Position numbers and translations under genes: made by a program. Below, one piece after another: positions 9,385 to 18,600 of a stretch of DNA of 42,659 bases; positions within the stretch are counted from its first letter, which is position 1; every line of letters starts with the position of its first letter. The stretch comes from Geomonas diazotrophica (lineage in GTDB: Bacteria > Desulfobacterota > Desulfuromonadia > Geobacterales > Geobacteraceae). The notes beneath the pieces are model-generated. The model had not been told where the DNA came from. It did not search any database and was given only the letters and a program-made list of their open reading frames with translations. The stretch covers positions 1 through 42,659 of the forward strand of contig NZ_JAHLMF010000023.1 of assembly GCF_018919385.1 (NCBI RefSeq). The letters are read 5' to 3'.

Positions 9385-9410
9385 AAAAGCCGCTCTTTCG
9401 AGCGGCTTTT
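9385..9410. terminator. Bidirectional intrinsic terminator
   Basis: AAAAGCCGCTC and GAGCGGCTTTT form a perfect 11-bp stem with a TTTC loop. A T-run on one strand and an A-run on the other let it serve both the small gene on the left and the convergent lutB-lutA gene on the right. Confidence 0.8.
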
Positions 9411-9436
9411 CCATTTTCACCTGTGTGCGCCGAACG

Positions 9437-11572
9437 TTACCCCTTGAGCCGGTCGGCGAGCAGTTCGGCCGTGTGCTTCACCCGTACCGGGGCGCCGTCC
9501 TGGTCAAACCCGCCGCTGATCTGCAGCACGCAGCCGGGGCAGTCCATCGCCACGAGGGAGGCGCCGGTATCCTTGATGTTCTTCAGTTTTCTCTTCAGGA
9601 TGGGAGCCGAGATCTCGGGGAGCTTCATGGAGTAGGATCCCCCCATGCCGCAGCACATGTCACACTCGAACATCTCCTCCAGCTCATACCCCGCCTGCTG
9701 CAGCAGTTCGCGCGGCTGTTCCGACACCTTCAGCGTCCTCTTCAGGTGGCAGGAGTCGTGGTAGGTGATCTTGCCCAACTGTTCCCCTTCCTGGAAGCTC
9801 AGGCGACCCTCGTCCACCAGGCGCTTCACCAGCGTCGAGAGGTCGACGGTCTTCTCCGCCAGTTTCCTCGCCTTGTCCAGCCACTCGGTCCGCCCGACCG
9901 CCTCGAGCGTCTTGGCGAATTCGTGGGCGAGCGCAACGGTACAGGTTGGGCAGGCGGACACCACGTACTGTGCGTCCTGTTGCAAGAGTGCCTCGATGTT
10001 GTCGGCTGCGTTCTGGGCGGCCACCTCGTAGGCGCCGCTGTAGAGGGCAGGCGCACCGCAGCAGGTCTGCTCCTCGGGGAAGGCCACCTCGATCCCCGCC
10101 TTGTTGAGCAGCTTCACGAGGGCGACCCCTGTTTCGGGGTAGGCGAAGTCGATCAGGCACCCGGCGTAGAAGACCGCCTTTTCCTTCCCCTTGGGCTGCT
10201 CGATCCCCGCGTAGATGTCGCGGAAAGGCTTATCGGCTATGGCCGGGAGGCTGCGCCCGTCGGTGAGATCAGAAAGAAAGAGCGGCAGGTGGCGGATGAA
10301 CTTCCCTGAGGTGAACGGCTTGCCGACGACCGAGGCGGCGCGGAGCATGCCGTGGAAGAGCTTCCTGTTGTTCACCACGCTGAAGATGGCCTTCTGCACC
10401 AGCGGCTGCCCCTTTTCCAGCACCAGACGGCGCCGGATCTCCATGATCATCTCGGGAATGTCCAGCTTGCCGGGGCAGACCTGGGTGCAGTTGCCGCACT
10501 GGATGCACAGACCCTGGATATCCTCGGACTTCTTCAGCTCGTCGAACCAGGCGGTGAGGATGGTGCCGATGCCGCCGGTGTAGACCTTCCCGAAGACGTG
10601 CCCCCCCACCAGGCGGAAGATGGGACAGACGTTCAGGCAGGAGCCGCAGCGGATGCACTGCAGGGCCTGCTTGAACTTCGGGTCCTTGGCCATCTCGCTG
10701 CGCTGGTTGTCCATCAGGATGATGTGCAGCTCCTTCATGGAGCCGTCGTCGTTGGGGGTAGGGCCCGTGATGATGGAGACGTAGCTGGTGAGGAGCTGCG
10801 CGGTGGCGCTCCTGGGGAGCGCGTCCAGGATGGGGACCACGGTCTCGAACTTCTCCACCAGTTTCTCGACGCCGATCAGTGCCACGTGGACGCGGGGGAG
10901 GGTGGTCACGAGGCGCGCGTTACCCTCATTGGTCACCAGCACGATGCTGCCGGTTTCGGCGACGGCGATGTTGGCCCCGGAGATCCCCATGTCGGCGGCC
11001 AGGAACTTGGGGCGCAGCTCGTTTCTGGCCACCTTCACCAGGCGCGGGATGTCGGTGTCGAGGCGCTCGTTCACTTCCTTGCTGAAGATGTCGGCGACCT
11101 CCTCCTTGGTCATGTGGATGGCGGGCATCACCATGTGGGACGGGGTCTGGCCGGCGAGCTGGATGATCCATTCCCCGAGGTCGGTCTCCGCAACCGAGAT
11201 CCCTTCCTTCAGCAGGGCCTGGTTCAGGTGGATCTCCTCGGTGGCCATCGACTTCGACTTCACCACGTTGTTCACGCCGTTGTCGCGCGCCACCTTGAGG
11301 ATGTACTGTTTCACCTCTTCGGGGTCGCGGGTGCGGAACACCTTGGCCCCGAGGGCCTCGGCATTCTTTCGGAAGGTCTCCGCCACCTCGTCCAGATGGC
11401 AGGCCGCGGCGGACTTCGCCTCGGCGATGCGGCCGCGCAGCTCCTCGAAGTCGATCCCCTCGTAGGCCTTGGTGCGGTTCACCTTGTAGGCTTCGGAGAA
11501 CTTGCCGAGCGCGCCGGTAAGGTTGGCGTCGTTCAGCGCCCGGTTGATGGATGCCTTGAATTCCTGTTTCAT
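9437..11572 (-). CDS. lutB: LutB-LutA fusion: lactate oxidation iron-sulfur protein (LUD + 2x[4Fe-4S] + CCG domains)
   Basis: A 711-residue fusion of two Lut subunits that are separate in Bacillus. Residues about 60-300 are the LUD domain of LutB/LldF. Two [4Fe-4S] motifs follow: C306-C309-C312-C316 and C356-C359-C362-C366. The C-terminal part (about 465-711) is LutA-like with two cysteine-rich CCG modules: C472, C504-C505 and C541/C544; then C608, C637 and C640-C641. LutABC oxidises L-lactate to pyruvate and passes electrons towards the quinone pool at the cytoplasmic face of the membrane. It overlaps lutC by 4 bp (ATGA), so translation is coupled. Fused forms also occur in sulfate reducers. 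All cluster ligands are intact. Confidence 0.93.
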   Translation of the reverse strand: MKQEFKASINRALNDANLTGALGKFSEAYKVNRTKAYEGIDFEELRGRIAEAKSAAACHLDEVAETFRKNAEALGAKVFRTRDPEEVKQYILKVARDNGVNNVVKSKSMATEEIHLNQALLKEGISVAETDLGEWIIQLAGQTPSHMVMPAIHMTKEEVADIFSKEVNERLDTDIPRLVKVARNELRPKFLAADMGISGANIAVAETGSIVLVTNEGNARLVTTLPRVHVALIGVEKLVEKFETVVPILDALPRSATAQLLTSYVSIITGPTPNDDGSMKELHIILMDNQRSEMAKDPKFKQALQCIRCGSCLNVCPIFRLVGGHVFGKVYTGGIGTILTAWFDELKKSEDIQGLCIQCGNCTQVCPGKLDIPEMIMEIRRRLVLEKGQPLVQKAIFSVVNNRKLFHGMLRAASVVGKPFTSGKFIRHLPLFLSDLTDGRSLPAIADKPFRDIYAGIEQPKGKEKAVFYAGCLIDFAYPETGVALVKLLNKAGIEVAFPEEQTCCGAPALYSGAYEVAAQNAADNIEALLQQDAQYVVSACPTCTVALAHEFAKTLEAVGRTEWLDKARKLAEKTVDLSTLVKRLVDEGRLSFQEGEQLGKITYHDSCHLKRTLKVSEQPRELLQQAGYELEEMFECDMCCGMGGSYSMKLPEISAPILKRKLKNIKDTGASLVAMDCPGCVLQISGGFDQDGAPVRVKHTAELLADRLKG

Positions 11573-12120
11573 TTCTTCTCCCCTCCCAGCTCGTCAACGA
11601 ACAGTACGATCAGCCGCTCCGGCCCGTGCACGCCGATGGTCAGTACGCGCTCGATGTCGGCGGTGCGGCTGGGGCCGGTGATGAAGGCAATGTAGCGGCT
11701 GTTCTTGGGGGTGATCCGGGTGAAGAGGGCGCCCTTGTCGGCCACGATGTTGCCTGAAGGTACGAGCGCGATGTGGATCGCGGTAAGTGCCGAGGCGAGG
11801 CGCTGGTCCGGCGCAGCCTGGTCCTGCACCAGGGAGCCGGTGTCGGCCACCGCGAAGGACATGTCGCTGATGCCGACCTTGGCCTGTGCCGCGCGCTCCC
11901 TGGTCACCTCAAAGCCGAGCCCCGGAACCCCGGCGAGAGGCCCCTGGCCTACCGCATCCAGAAACGGCCCCTTGGCCCAGACCGCGTAGCTGCCGGGACG
12001 TTCGCAGACCCCTTCCTGCTTCAAGAAGGAGAGGACGAATTCTACAGCGTCACTGCAGGTGGCGACGCGATGCACTTCCGCCCCGACCCCGACTGCCCTG
12101 GCCTTGAATTGCTCGTACAT
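11569..12120 (-). CDS. lutC: Lactate utilization protein LutC (LUD domain)
   Basis: A 183-residue LUD-domain protein of the LutC/LldG type. Motifs include SDMSFAVADTGSLV and the C-terminal ITGPSRTADIERVLTIGVHGP, which are characteristic of the family and also appear in the LUD part of LutB. It is the first gene of the leftward lactate operon, and GGAGGAAG lies 6 bases before the ATG. It is required with LutA and LutB for L-lactate oxidation, though its exact biochemical job is not settled. The 443-bp region upstream is shared with divergent lldP. Confidence 0.93.
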   Translation of the reverse strand: MYEQFKARAVGVGAEVHRVATCSDAVEFVLSFLKQEGVCERPGSYAVWAKGPFLDAVGQGPLAGVPGLGFEVTRERAAQAKVGISDMSFAVADTGSLVQDQAAPDQRLASALTAIHIALVPSGNIVADKGALFTRITPKNSRYIAFITGPSRTADIERVLTIGVHGPERLIVLFVDELGGEKK

Positions 12121-12366
12121 GCTGTTCTTCCTCCATCGTTTGGGTCTTTACCGCTGCGCACATTGCGGCCCGTTTTGCATCGGCCGTTTTTGACGAGGGT
12201 AAAGCTGTTTTAAATTCCCCGGAACCTGCTACTCATTCCTCTCATACGTTCGTTCGGCGAGTGGCAGGCAGGGTATATGATAAAAGAGATATTACCATAT
12301 GGCCAAATAATTCTAGTCGAAAAACTCGCATGAGTAAAGCTATTTATATAGCGTATGCAAAATAAC

Positions 12367-12395
12367 TTGACACCGTTTTGAAAAGGTGGTTAATT
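12367..12395 (+). promoter_or_regulatory. Candidate promoter of lldP operon
   Basis: A perfect TTGACA (12367-12372) with a 17-bp spacer leads to TTAATT (12390-12395), a weak -10. It would give a leader of about 160 nt. A second -10-like TATAAC at 12411 lacks a good -35. The operator at 12392-12408 overlaps the -10. Confidence 0.4.
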
Positions 12396-12408
12396 GGCCT
12401 TACCAAAA
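12392..12408. promoter_or_regulatory. LldR/FadR-family operator
   Basis: AATTGGCCTTACCAAAA contains inverted TTGG/CCAA arms around CCTTA. It matches, apart from one central and two edge bases, the E. coli LldR operator as I recall it (AATTGGCCCTACCAATT). A FadR-family regulator is encoded at the end of this operon, so the site and its protein are probably a pair. Confidence 0.65.
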
Positions 12409-12563
12409 TGTATAACCTAGTTTGATTGCCCAGTTCTCCGATGTGCCAGCAGTGGGCGTCAGTTAAGTGCAGGTTCGGTCCGAGCCTTTCATTCAATTCA
12501 TTGTAGATAGTCATTTCTTTTGCCGCCCATACCAGCATCACGAACCAAAGGAGAACTACAGTC

Positions 12564-14513
<1,950 letters not shown>

Positions 14514-14525
14514 CAGACGGCAGCA

Positions 14526-14554
14526 ATCCCCGGGAGGGTGCACCTCCCGGGGAT
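14526..14554 (+). terminator. Strong intercistronic hairpin between lldP and lrgA
   Basis: ATCCCCGGGAGG and CCTCCCGGGGAT form a perfect 12-bp GC-rich stem with a 5-base loop, 12 bp after the lldP stop. There is no U-tract, so it may protect the 3' end of lldP mRNA or cause partial termination rather than act as a full terminator. Confidence 0.45.
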
Positions 14555-14659
14555 ATTCCTGCGCCCAGGGGGGCGGCTGGAACCGGTCCTTGCACGTGCA
14601 ACTCCCCGCTTCCGATTCCCGGCGCCGGGACCACCTGAAAACCGCGAAGGGCCCATGGC

Positions 14660-15025
14660 ATGGCGACAAACCTCATCAAGATAACCTGGCAGACCGTACT
14701 CCTTTGGCTGGTGTTTCGCCTGGGGGGGTACCTGGTTGGCGCCCTGCATCTCTCCCTCCCCGGCAACGTGGCCGGGATGCTGCTCATGTTCGCCCTGCTG
14801 ACGAGCGGCCTGGTGAAACCGGCCTTGATCGAGGCGGCGAGCGGTTTTCTTCTTAAGCACTTCGCCTTCTTCTTCATCCCGATCTCGGTGGGGCTCATGT
14901 CCTTCGGTCCCCTGGTGCGCCAAAGCGGTCTGGCGCTGCTGGCCATCCTGCTGGTGAGCGCGCTGGCAGGTGCCGCGGTGACAGGGGTGTCGGTGCAAAT
15001 GCTGCAACGCAGGAGGGAGCCGTGA
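14660..15025 (+). CDS. lrgA: LrgA/CidA-family small membrane protein
   Basis: A 121-residue protein with about four transmembrane helices and the family motif LPGNVAGMLLMFALL, followed by FAFFFIPISVGLM. LrgA/CidA proteins were first described as holin-like, but LrgAB pairs from several bacteria and the chloroplast homologue PLGG1 move pyruvate, glycolate or glycerate. Its place between a lactate permease and a glycolate/D-lactate dehydrogenase favours a transport role here (inference). The ribosome binding site is GAAGGG. Its stop overlaps the lrgB start (GTGA), so the two are translationally coupled partners. Confidence 0.9.
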   Translation: MATNLIKITWQTVLLWLVFRLGGYLVGALHLSLPGNVAGMLLMFALLTSGLVKPALIEAASGFLLKHFAFFFIPISVGLMSFGPLVRQSGLALLAILLVSALAGAAVTGVSVQMLQRRREP

Positions 15026-15711
15026 AACTGCTCCTCTTCACCCTTTTCGTGCTGCTCACCCTGGGGACCTACCTGGCCACCCGCTGGCTCTTCCTCACCT
15101 ACCGGAACCCGCTGTTGAACCCGGTCTTTCTGAGCACGGTGGCCATCATTGCGCTGCTGCAGGCGACCGGACTCACGCTGGAGGATTACCGACCCGCGAA
15201 GGACGCCATGACCTTCCTGCTGGGGCCGGCCACGGTGGCGCTGGCGCTGCCGCTCTACCACAACCGCCAGGTGCTGAAGAAGTACGCGCTTCCGGTCCTC
15301 TCCGGTGTCGCCGCCGGCTCCCTTACCACCATGGCGGCGGCGCTCGTTGGCGGACGGTTGCTGCACCTCGATGACGGCGTGCTCCTCTCGCTGGGACCCA
15401 AGTCGGTAACGGTGCCGATCGCGGTGGAAATCTCCCGCCTCACCGGAGGCGACGCGAGTCTCACCGCCGCCTTCGTGGTGGCCACCGGGATGATCGGTTC
15501 CATCGCGGGGCCCCTCCTGCTCACCCTGTGCCGGGTGCAGAGCCCGGTTGCGCGCGGGCTTGCCCTGGGGACCGTGTCGCACGGGCAGGGGACCGCGGTG
15601 GCGCTGCTGGAAAACGAGACCGCCGGCGCCATGGGCGGGGTCGCCATGGCCATCGCGGCGGTGTTCACCGCGCTGGTGGCCCCTTACTATCTGCCTCTTT
15701 TCCTGCGCTAG
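15022..15711 (+). CDS. lrgB: LrgB/CidB-family membrane protein
   Basis: A 229-residue multi-pass membrane protein with the LrgB signatures LLGPATVALALPLY and LGPKSVTVPIAVEIS, and the C-terminal GTVSHGQGTAVAL. The GTG start overlaps the lrgA stop by 4 bp and has AGGAGGGAG immediately upstream. With LrgA it forms a membrane complex. Given the lactate/glycolate setting, export or import of pyruvate, lactate or glycolate is the best guess. It is followed after 52 bp by glcD on the same strand. Confidence 0.92.
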   Translation: MKLLLFTLFVLLTLGTYLATRWLFLTYRNPLLNPVFLSTVAIIALLQATGLTLEDYRPAKDAMTFLLGPATVALALPLYHNRQVLKKYALPVLSGVAAGSLTTMAAALVGGRLLHLDDGVLLSLGPKSVTVPIAVEISRLTGGDASLTAAFVVATGMIGSIAGPLLLTLCRVQSPVARGLALGTVSHGQGTAVALLENETAGAMGGVAMAIAAVFTALVAPYYLPLFLR

Positions 15712-15763
15712 CGGCGACAGCGGCTAACGGTTCAACCTCACATGAAAGAAAGGAAGAAACGCC

Positions 15764-17137
15764 ATGGAACATAGCTTCATAAAGGCCCTCAGCGAGATAG
15801 TGGGGGCGCAGTACACCCTTTCGGATCCGGAATCCCTCGCCTGCTACGGCTACGACTCGACCCCCGAGCTGCAGAGCCGCCCCGGGGTGGTCGTGCTTCC
15901 GGGTACTTCCGAGGAGATAGCCAAGGTGATGGCACTTTGTGACGGCGCCGGCGTGCGTGTCACCCCGCGCGGCTCAGGGACGAACCTCTCGGGCGGGTCC
16001 ATCTCCTTCGACTCCGGCGTCGTGCTGCAGACCAGCAGGATGAACCGGATCATCGAGATCGACGAGGAAAACCTCACCGCCACCGTCGAGACCGGCGTGA
16101 TCACCTCCACCCTGCACCGTGAGGTTGAGGCGAAGGGGCTCTTCTATCCTCCCGACCCCGGTAGCATGAACATCTCCACCATGGGGGGGAACGTCGCCGA
16201 GAACTCCGGGGGGCTGAGGGGGCTCAAGTACGGGGTCACCGACGACTACGTCATGGGGCTGAAGACCATTCTCGCCGACGGCGAGGTGCTGAAGACCGGC
16301 GGCAAGGTGGTAAAGGACGTGGCGGGGTACAACCTGAACCAGCTCCTCGTCTCCTCGGAAGGGACCCTCGGCGTCTTCTCCGAGATCACCGTGAAGCTGA
16401 TCCCGAAGCCGCAGACCAAGAAGACCATGCTGGTGCATTTCCCGCAACTCGAGCAGGCAGCGCTCACCGTCTCGCACATCATCGCGGCGCGCATCATCCC
16501 GGCCACCCTGGAGTTCCTGGACCGCACCACCATCAAGTGCGTCGAGGAGTACGCCCACGTCGGGCTCCCCCTGGACGTGGACGCCGTGCTCCTCATCGAG
16601 GTGGACGGGCACCCCGCCCAGGTCGAGGAGGATGCCGCCGGCATCCGTGACATCTGCGAGCGGCACCACTGCTCCTTCTTCCAGACCGCGGCCACCCCCG
16701 AGGAGGCGCTGAAGCTCGCCACCGCGCGCCGCGTCGCGCTCTCCGCCCTGGCCCGGGTCCGTCCCACCACCATCCTTGAGGACGCCACCGTGCCGAGGAG
16801 CTGCATCGCCCCCATGGTGAAGCTGATCCAGGACACGGCGAAGAAGTACGACCTCCTGATCGGCACCTTCGGTCATGCCGGCGACGGCAACCTGCACCCC
16901 ACCTGTCTCACCGACGAGAGAAACCCCGACGAGATCGCCCGCGCCCACAGGGCCTTCGGGGAGATCTTCGAGGCGACCATCGCCATGGGGGGGACCATCA
17001 CCGGTGAGCACGGCGTGGGCGTGGCCAAGAAGAAGTATCTCCCCAAGCTGGTCGGAGAATCCGGCCTCAAGGTGATGCGCGGCATCAAGGGGGCCTTCGA
17101 CCCCCGGGGCATCCTCAATCCGGGGAAAATATTTTAA
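15764..17137 (+). CDS. glcD: FAD-linked D-lactate / glycolate dehydrogenase subunit GlcD
   Basis: A 457-residue FAD enzyme of the GlcD / D-lactate dehydrogenase type. The N-terminal FAD_binding_4 (PCMH) domain (about 38-215) shows PRGSGTNLSGG, GSMNISTMGGNVAENSGG and KYGVTDDYV. The C-terminal FAD-oxidase domain includes the metal/substrate motif GTFGHAGDGNLHP and ITGEHGVGVAKK. It oxidises D-lactate or glycolate and passes electrons to the iron-sulfur protein encoded next. Sequence alone does not separate the two substrates; the neighbouring lut genes favour D-lactate. AAGGAAG precedes the ATG. Separate GlcE is absent, as is common when GlcD pairs only with GlcF. Confidence 0.93.
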   Translation: MEHSFIKALSEIVGAQYTLSDPESLACYGYDSTPELQSRPGVVVLPGTSEEIAKVMALCDGAGVRVTPRGSGTNLSGGSISFDSGVVLQTSRMNRIIEIDEENLTATVETGVITSTLHREVEAKGLFYPPDPGSMNISTMGGNVAENSGGLRGLKYGVTDDYVMGLKTILADGEVLKTGGKVVKDVAGYNLNQLLVSSEGTLGVFSEITVKLIPKPQTKKTMLVHFPQLEQAALTVSHIIAARIIPATLEFLDRTTIKCVEEYAHVGLPLDVDAVLLIEVDGHPAQVEEDAAGIRDICERHHCSFFQTAATPEEALKLATARRVALSALARVRPTTILEDATVPRSCIAPMVKLIQDTAKKYDLLIGTFGHAGDGNLHPTCLTDERNPDEIARAHRAFGEIFEATIAMGGTITGEHGVGVAKKKYLPKLVGESGLKVMRGIKGAFDPRGILNPGKIF

Positions 17138-17146
17138 ACAGGTTGA

Positions 17147-17229
17147 GGTTAAGGTTGAGGTTGAGCAAAGACCTTCGGGCCTACCGCCTTCGGCATTGCC
17201 TCTCCTTGACCTCAACCTCAACCTTAACC
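17147..17229 (+). repeat. 19-bp perfect inverted repeat between glcD and glcF
   Basis: GGTTAAGGTTGAGGTTGAG (17147-17165) and its exact complement CTCAACCTCAACCTTAACC (17211-17229) flank a 45-nt loop. The arms themselves are built from GGTTRA hexamers. The hairpin ends 10 nt before the glcF ATG, next to its ribosome binding site GAGG, so it could tune translation or stability of the downstream message. Confidence 0.8.
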
Positions 17230-17239
17230 CGAGGTTCTC

Positions 17240-18481
17240 ATGGATTACGTCAAACTGATCAACTGCATGCGCTGCGGCATGTGTCTGCCGCACTGCCCGA
17301 CCTACAAGGAGTCCTTCCTGGAAACCGCCTCGCCGCGCGGCCGTGTGGCGCTGGTGCGCAAGTTCCAGGAGGGGGAACTGGTGGAGAGCGAGAAATTCCT
17401 GGAATACGTCTCCCTCTGCCTGGACTGCCAGGCCTGCGCCTCCGCCTGTCCCTGCGGCGTCAACGCGGGGGAGCTGGTGGCCGAGTTCCGCTGCGAGAGA
17501 AAGCAGGAAAAGGGGCTCTCCGTCATGGAGGATCTGGTCCTGAGAAAGCTGGTGCCGCACCCGGACCGCCTGGAGGCGGCGACGGCGCCGCTTAGGGTTT
17601 ACCAGCGCACCGGGCTGCAGAAGGTGGTCCGTTCGCTGGGGCTTTTGAAGGTGTTCCCTGCGGCGCTGGGGAGGATGGAGGGGCTGCTGCCGAAGCTCCC
17701 CGATGCCCCGCTGCGCCAGACCATCAGCGAGGTCACCCCGGCCGTCGGCGAGCAGAAGGGGACGGTGGGCTTTTTCCTCGGGTGCGTCATGAGCCTCATC
17801 TTCAGCGAGGCGAGCCTTGCCACCGTCGAACTCCTCACCTCCCTGGGGTACAAGGTCGTCACGCCGAAGGAGCAGAAGTGCTGCGGCGCTCCCAACATGC
17901 TCGGGCACGACCTGGCGGGGCTCCAGGAGGCGGCGCGCTTCAACACCGACCTGTTCCAGTCCCACGAGCTCGACTTCGTGGTGACCGACTGCGGCGGCTG
18001 CGGCGCCGAACTGAAGAAGTACGGCCACCACCTGGACGGCGAAGCTGCCGCCACCGCCTTCAGCACCAAGGTGCGTGACATCTCCGAGATTCTGGCCACC
18101 GAGGCCGGGGCGCTGAAAGAGAAGCTGAAACCCCTGCCGCTCAAGGTGACCTACCACGACCCGTGCCACATCGCCCACTGCCAGGGGATCCGCAGCCAGC
18201 CCCGCGCCCTGATCAACCTGATCCCCGGCATCGACTTCCGAGAGCTCCCCGAGGCGGATGCCTGCTGCGGGTCGGCCGGCACCTACAACATCGAGAAGCC
18301 GGAGATGTCGGACCGGGTGCTGTCGCGCAAGGTGCAGAACATCCAGAAGACCGGAGCCGACTACCTAATCACCAGCAACCCCGGCTGCCTTTTGCAGTTG
18401 AAAAAGGCGCTCGCCGAGGCCACCCCGCCGGTCAAGGTGATCCACCTGACCGAGCTGTTGCAGATGAGCCTCAACGGTTGA
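17240..18481 (+). CDS. glcF: GlcF-type iron-sulfur subunit (two [4Fe-4S], two CCG domains)
   Basis: A 413-residue iron-sulfur protein partnering GlcD. Two ferredoxin-like motifs are at C9-C12-C15-C19 and C60-C63-C66-C70. Two cysteine-rich CCG domains follow, with GCVMSL...QKCCGAP and DCGGCGAELK in the first, and DPCHIAHCQG...ADACCGSAGTY in the second. It should carry electrons from the flavin of GlcD towards membrane quinone or a heterodisulfide-reductase-like partner. Length is usual for GlcF. It is separated from glcD by 102 bp holding the perfect hairpin. Confidence 0.93.
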   Translation: MDYVKLINCMRCGMCLPHCPTYKESFLETASPRGRVALVRKFQEGELVESEKFLEYVSLCLDCQACASACPCGVNAGELVAEFRCERKQEKGLSVMEDLVLRKLVPHPDRLEAATAPLRVYQRTGLQKVVRSLGLLKVFPAALGRMEGLLPKLPDAPLRQTISEVTPAVGEQKGTVGFFLGCVMSLIFSEASLATVELLTSLGYKVVTPKEQKCCGAPNMLGHDLAGLQEAARFNTDLFQSHELDFVVTDCGGCGAELKKYGHHLDGEAAATAFSTKVRDISEILATEAGALKEKLKPLPLKVTYHDPCHIAHCQGIRSQPRALINLIPGIDFRELPEADACCGSAGTYNIEKPEMSDRVLSRKVQNIQKTGADYLITSNPGCLLQLKKALAEATPPVKVIHLTELLQMSLNG

Positions 18482-18562
18482 AAGGGAGGGGCACGGCCGG
18501 CCGGGAAAAGGTCGACATGTGCGCCAAAATGACGCTGTCGGCTCGGCCAGAGCCTAAAAATT

Positions 18563-18591
18563 TTGTTGCCTTAGCCACTCTAATGTAGTAT
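18563..18591 (+). promoter_or_regulatory. Promoter of the FadR-type regulator, predicting a leaderless mRNA
   Basis: TTGTTG (18563-18568), a 17-bp spacer and TAGTAT (18586-18591). The expected start is near 18598, only about 3 nt before the ATG, and no Shine-Dalgarno sequence precedes that ATG. Confidence 0.5.
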
Positions 18592-18600
18592 CGGTGCCTC

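Larger units (their letters stand above)
12121..12563. other. 443-bp shared control region between lutC and lldP
   Basis: No supported gene. It contains an AT-rich centre (about 12270-12420) with a LldR-like operator at 12392-12408, a candidate rightward promoter at 12367-12395, and a CCATATGG palindrome (12296-12303) near the likely leftward start. The position suggests one regulator controls both directions. Confidence 0.65.

Noticed and set aside
12295..12303. CCATATGG palindrome (and TTACCATATGGCCAA around it) as a second LldR-type operator
   Set aside because: The half-sites are everted relative to the TTGG/CCAA arrangement of the site at 12392, so the likeness is probably chance.
17166..17210. 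Small RNA or short gene in the loop between glcD and glcF
   Set aside because: No promoter, start codon with ribosome binding site, or terminator; better explained as the loop of the inverted repeat.
15974..18178. 734-residue reverse-strand open frame opposite glcD and glcF
   Set aside because: Antisense shadow with low-complexity His/Gly/Val-rich sequence, spanning an intergenic hairpin and two real genes.
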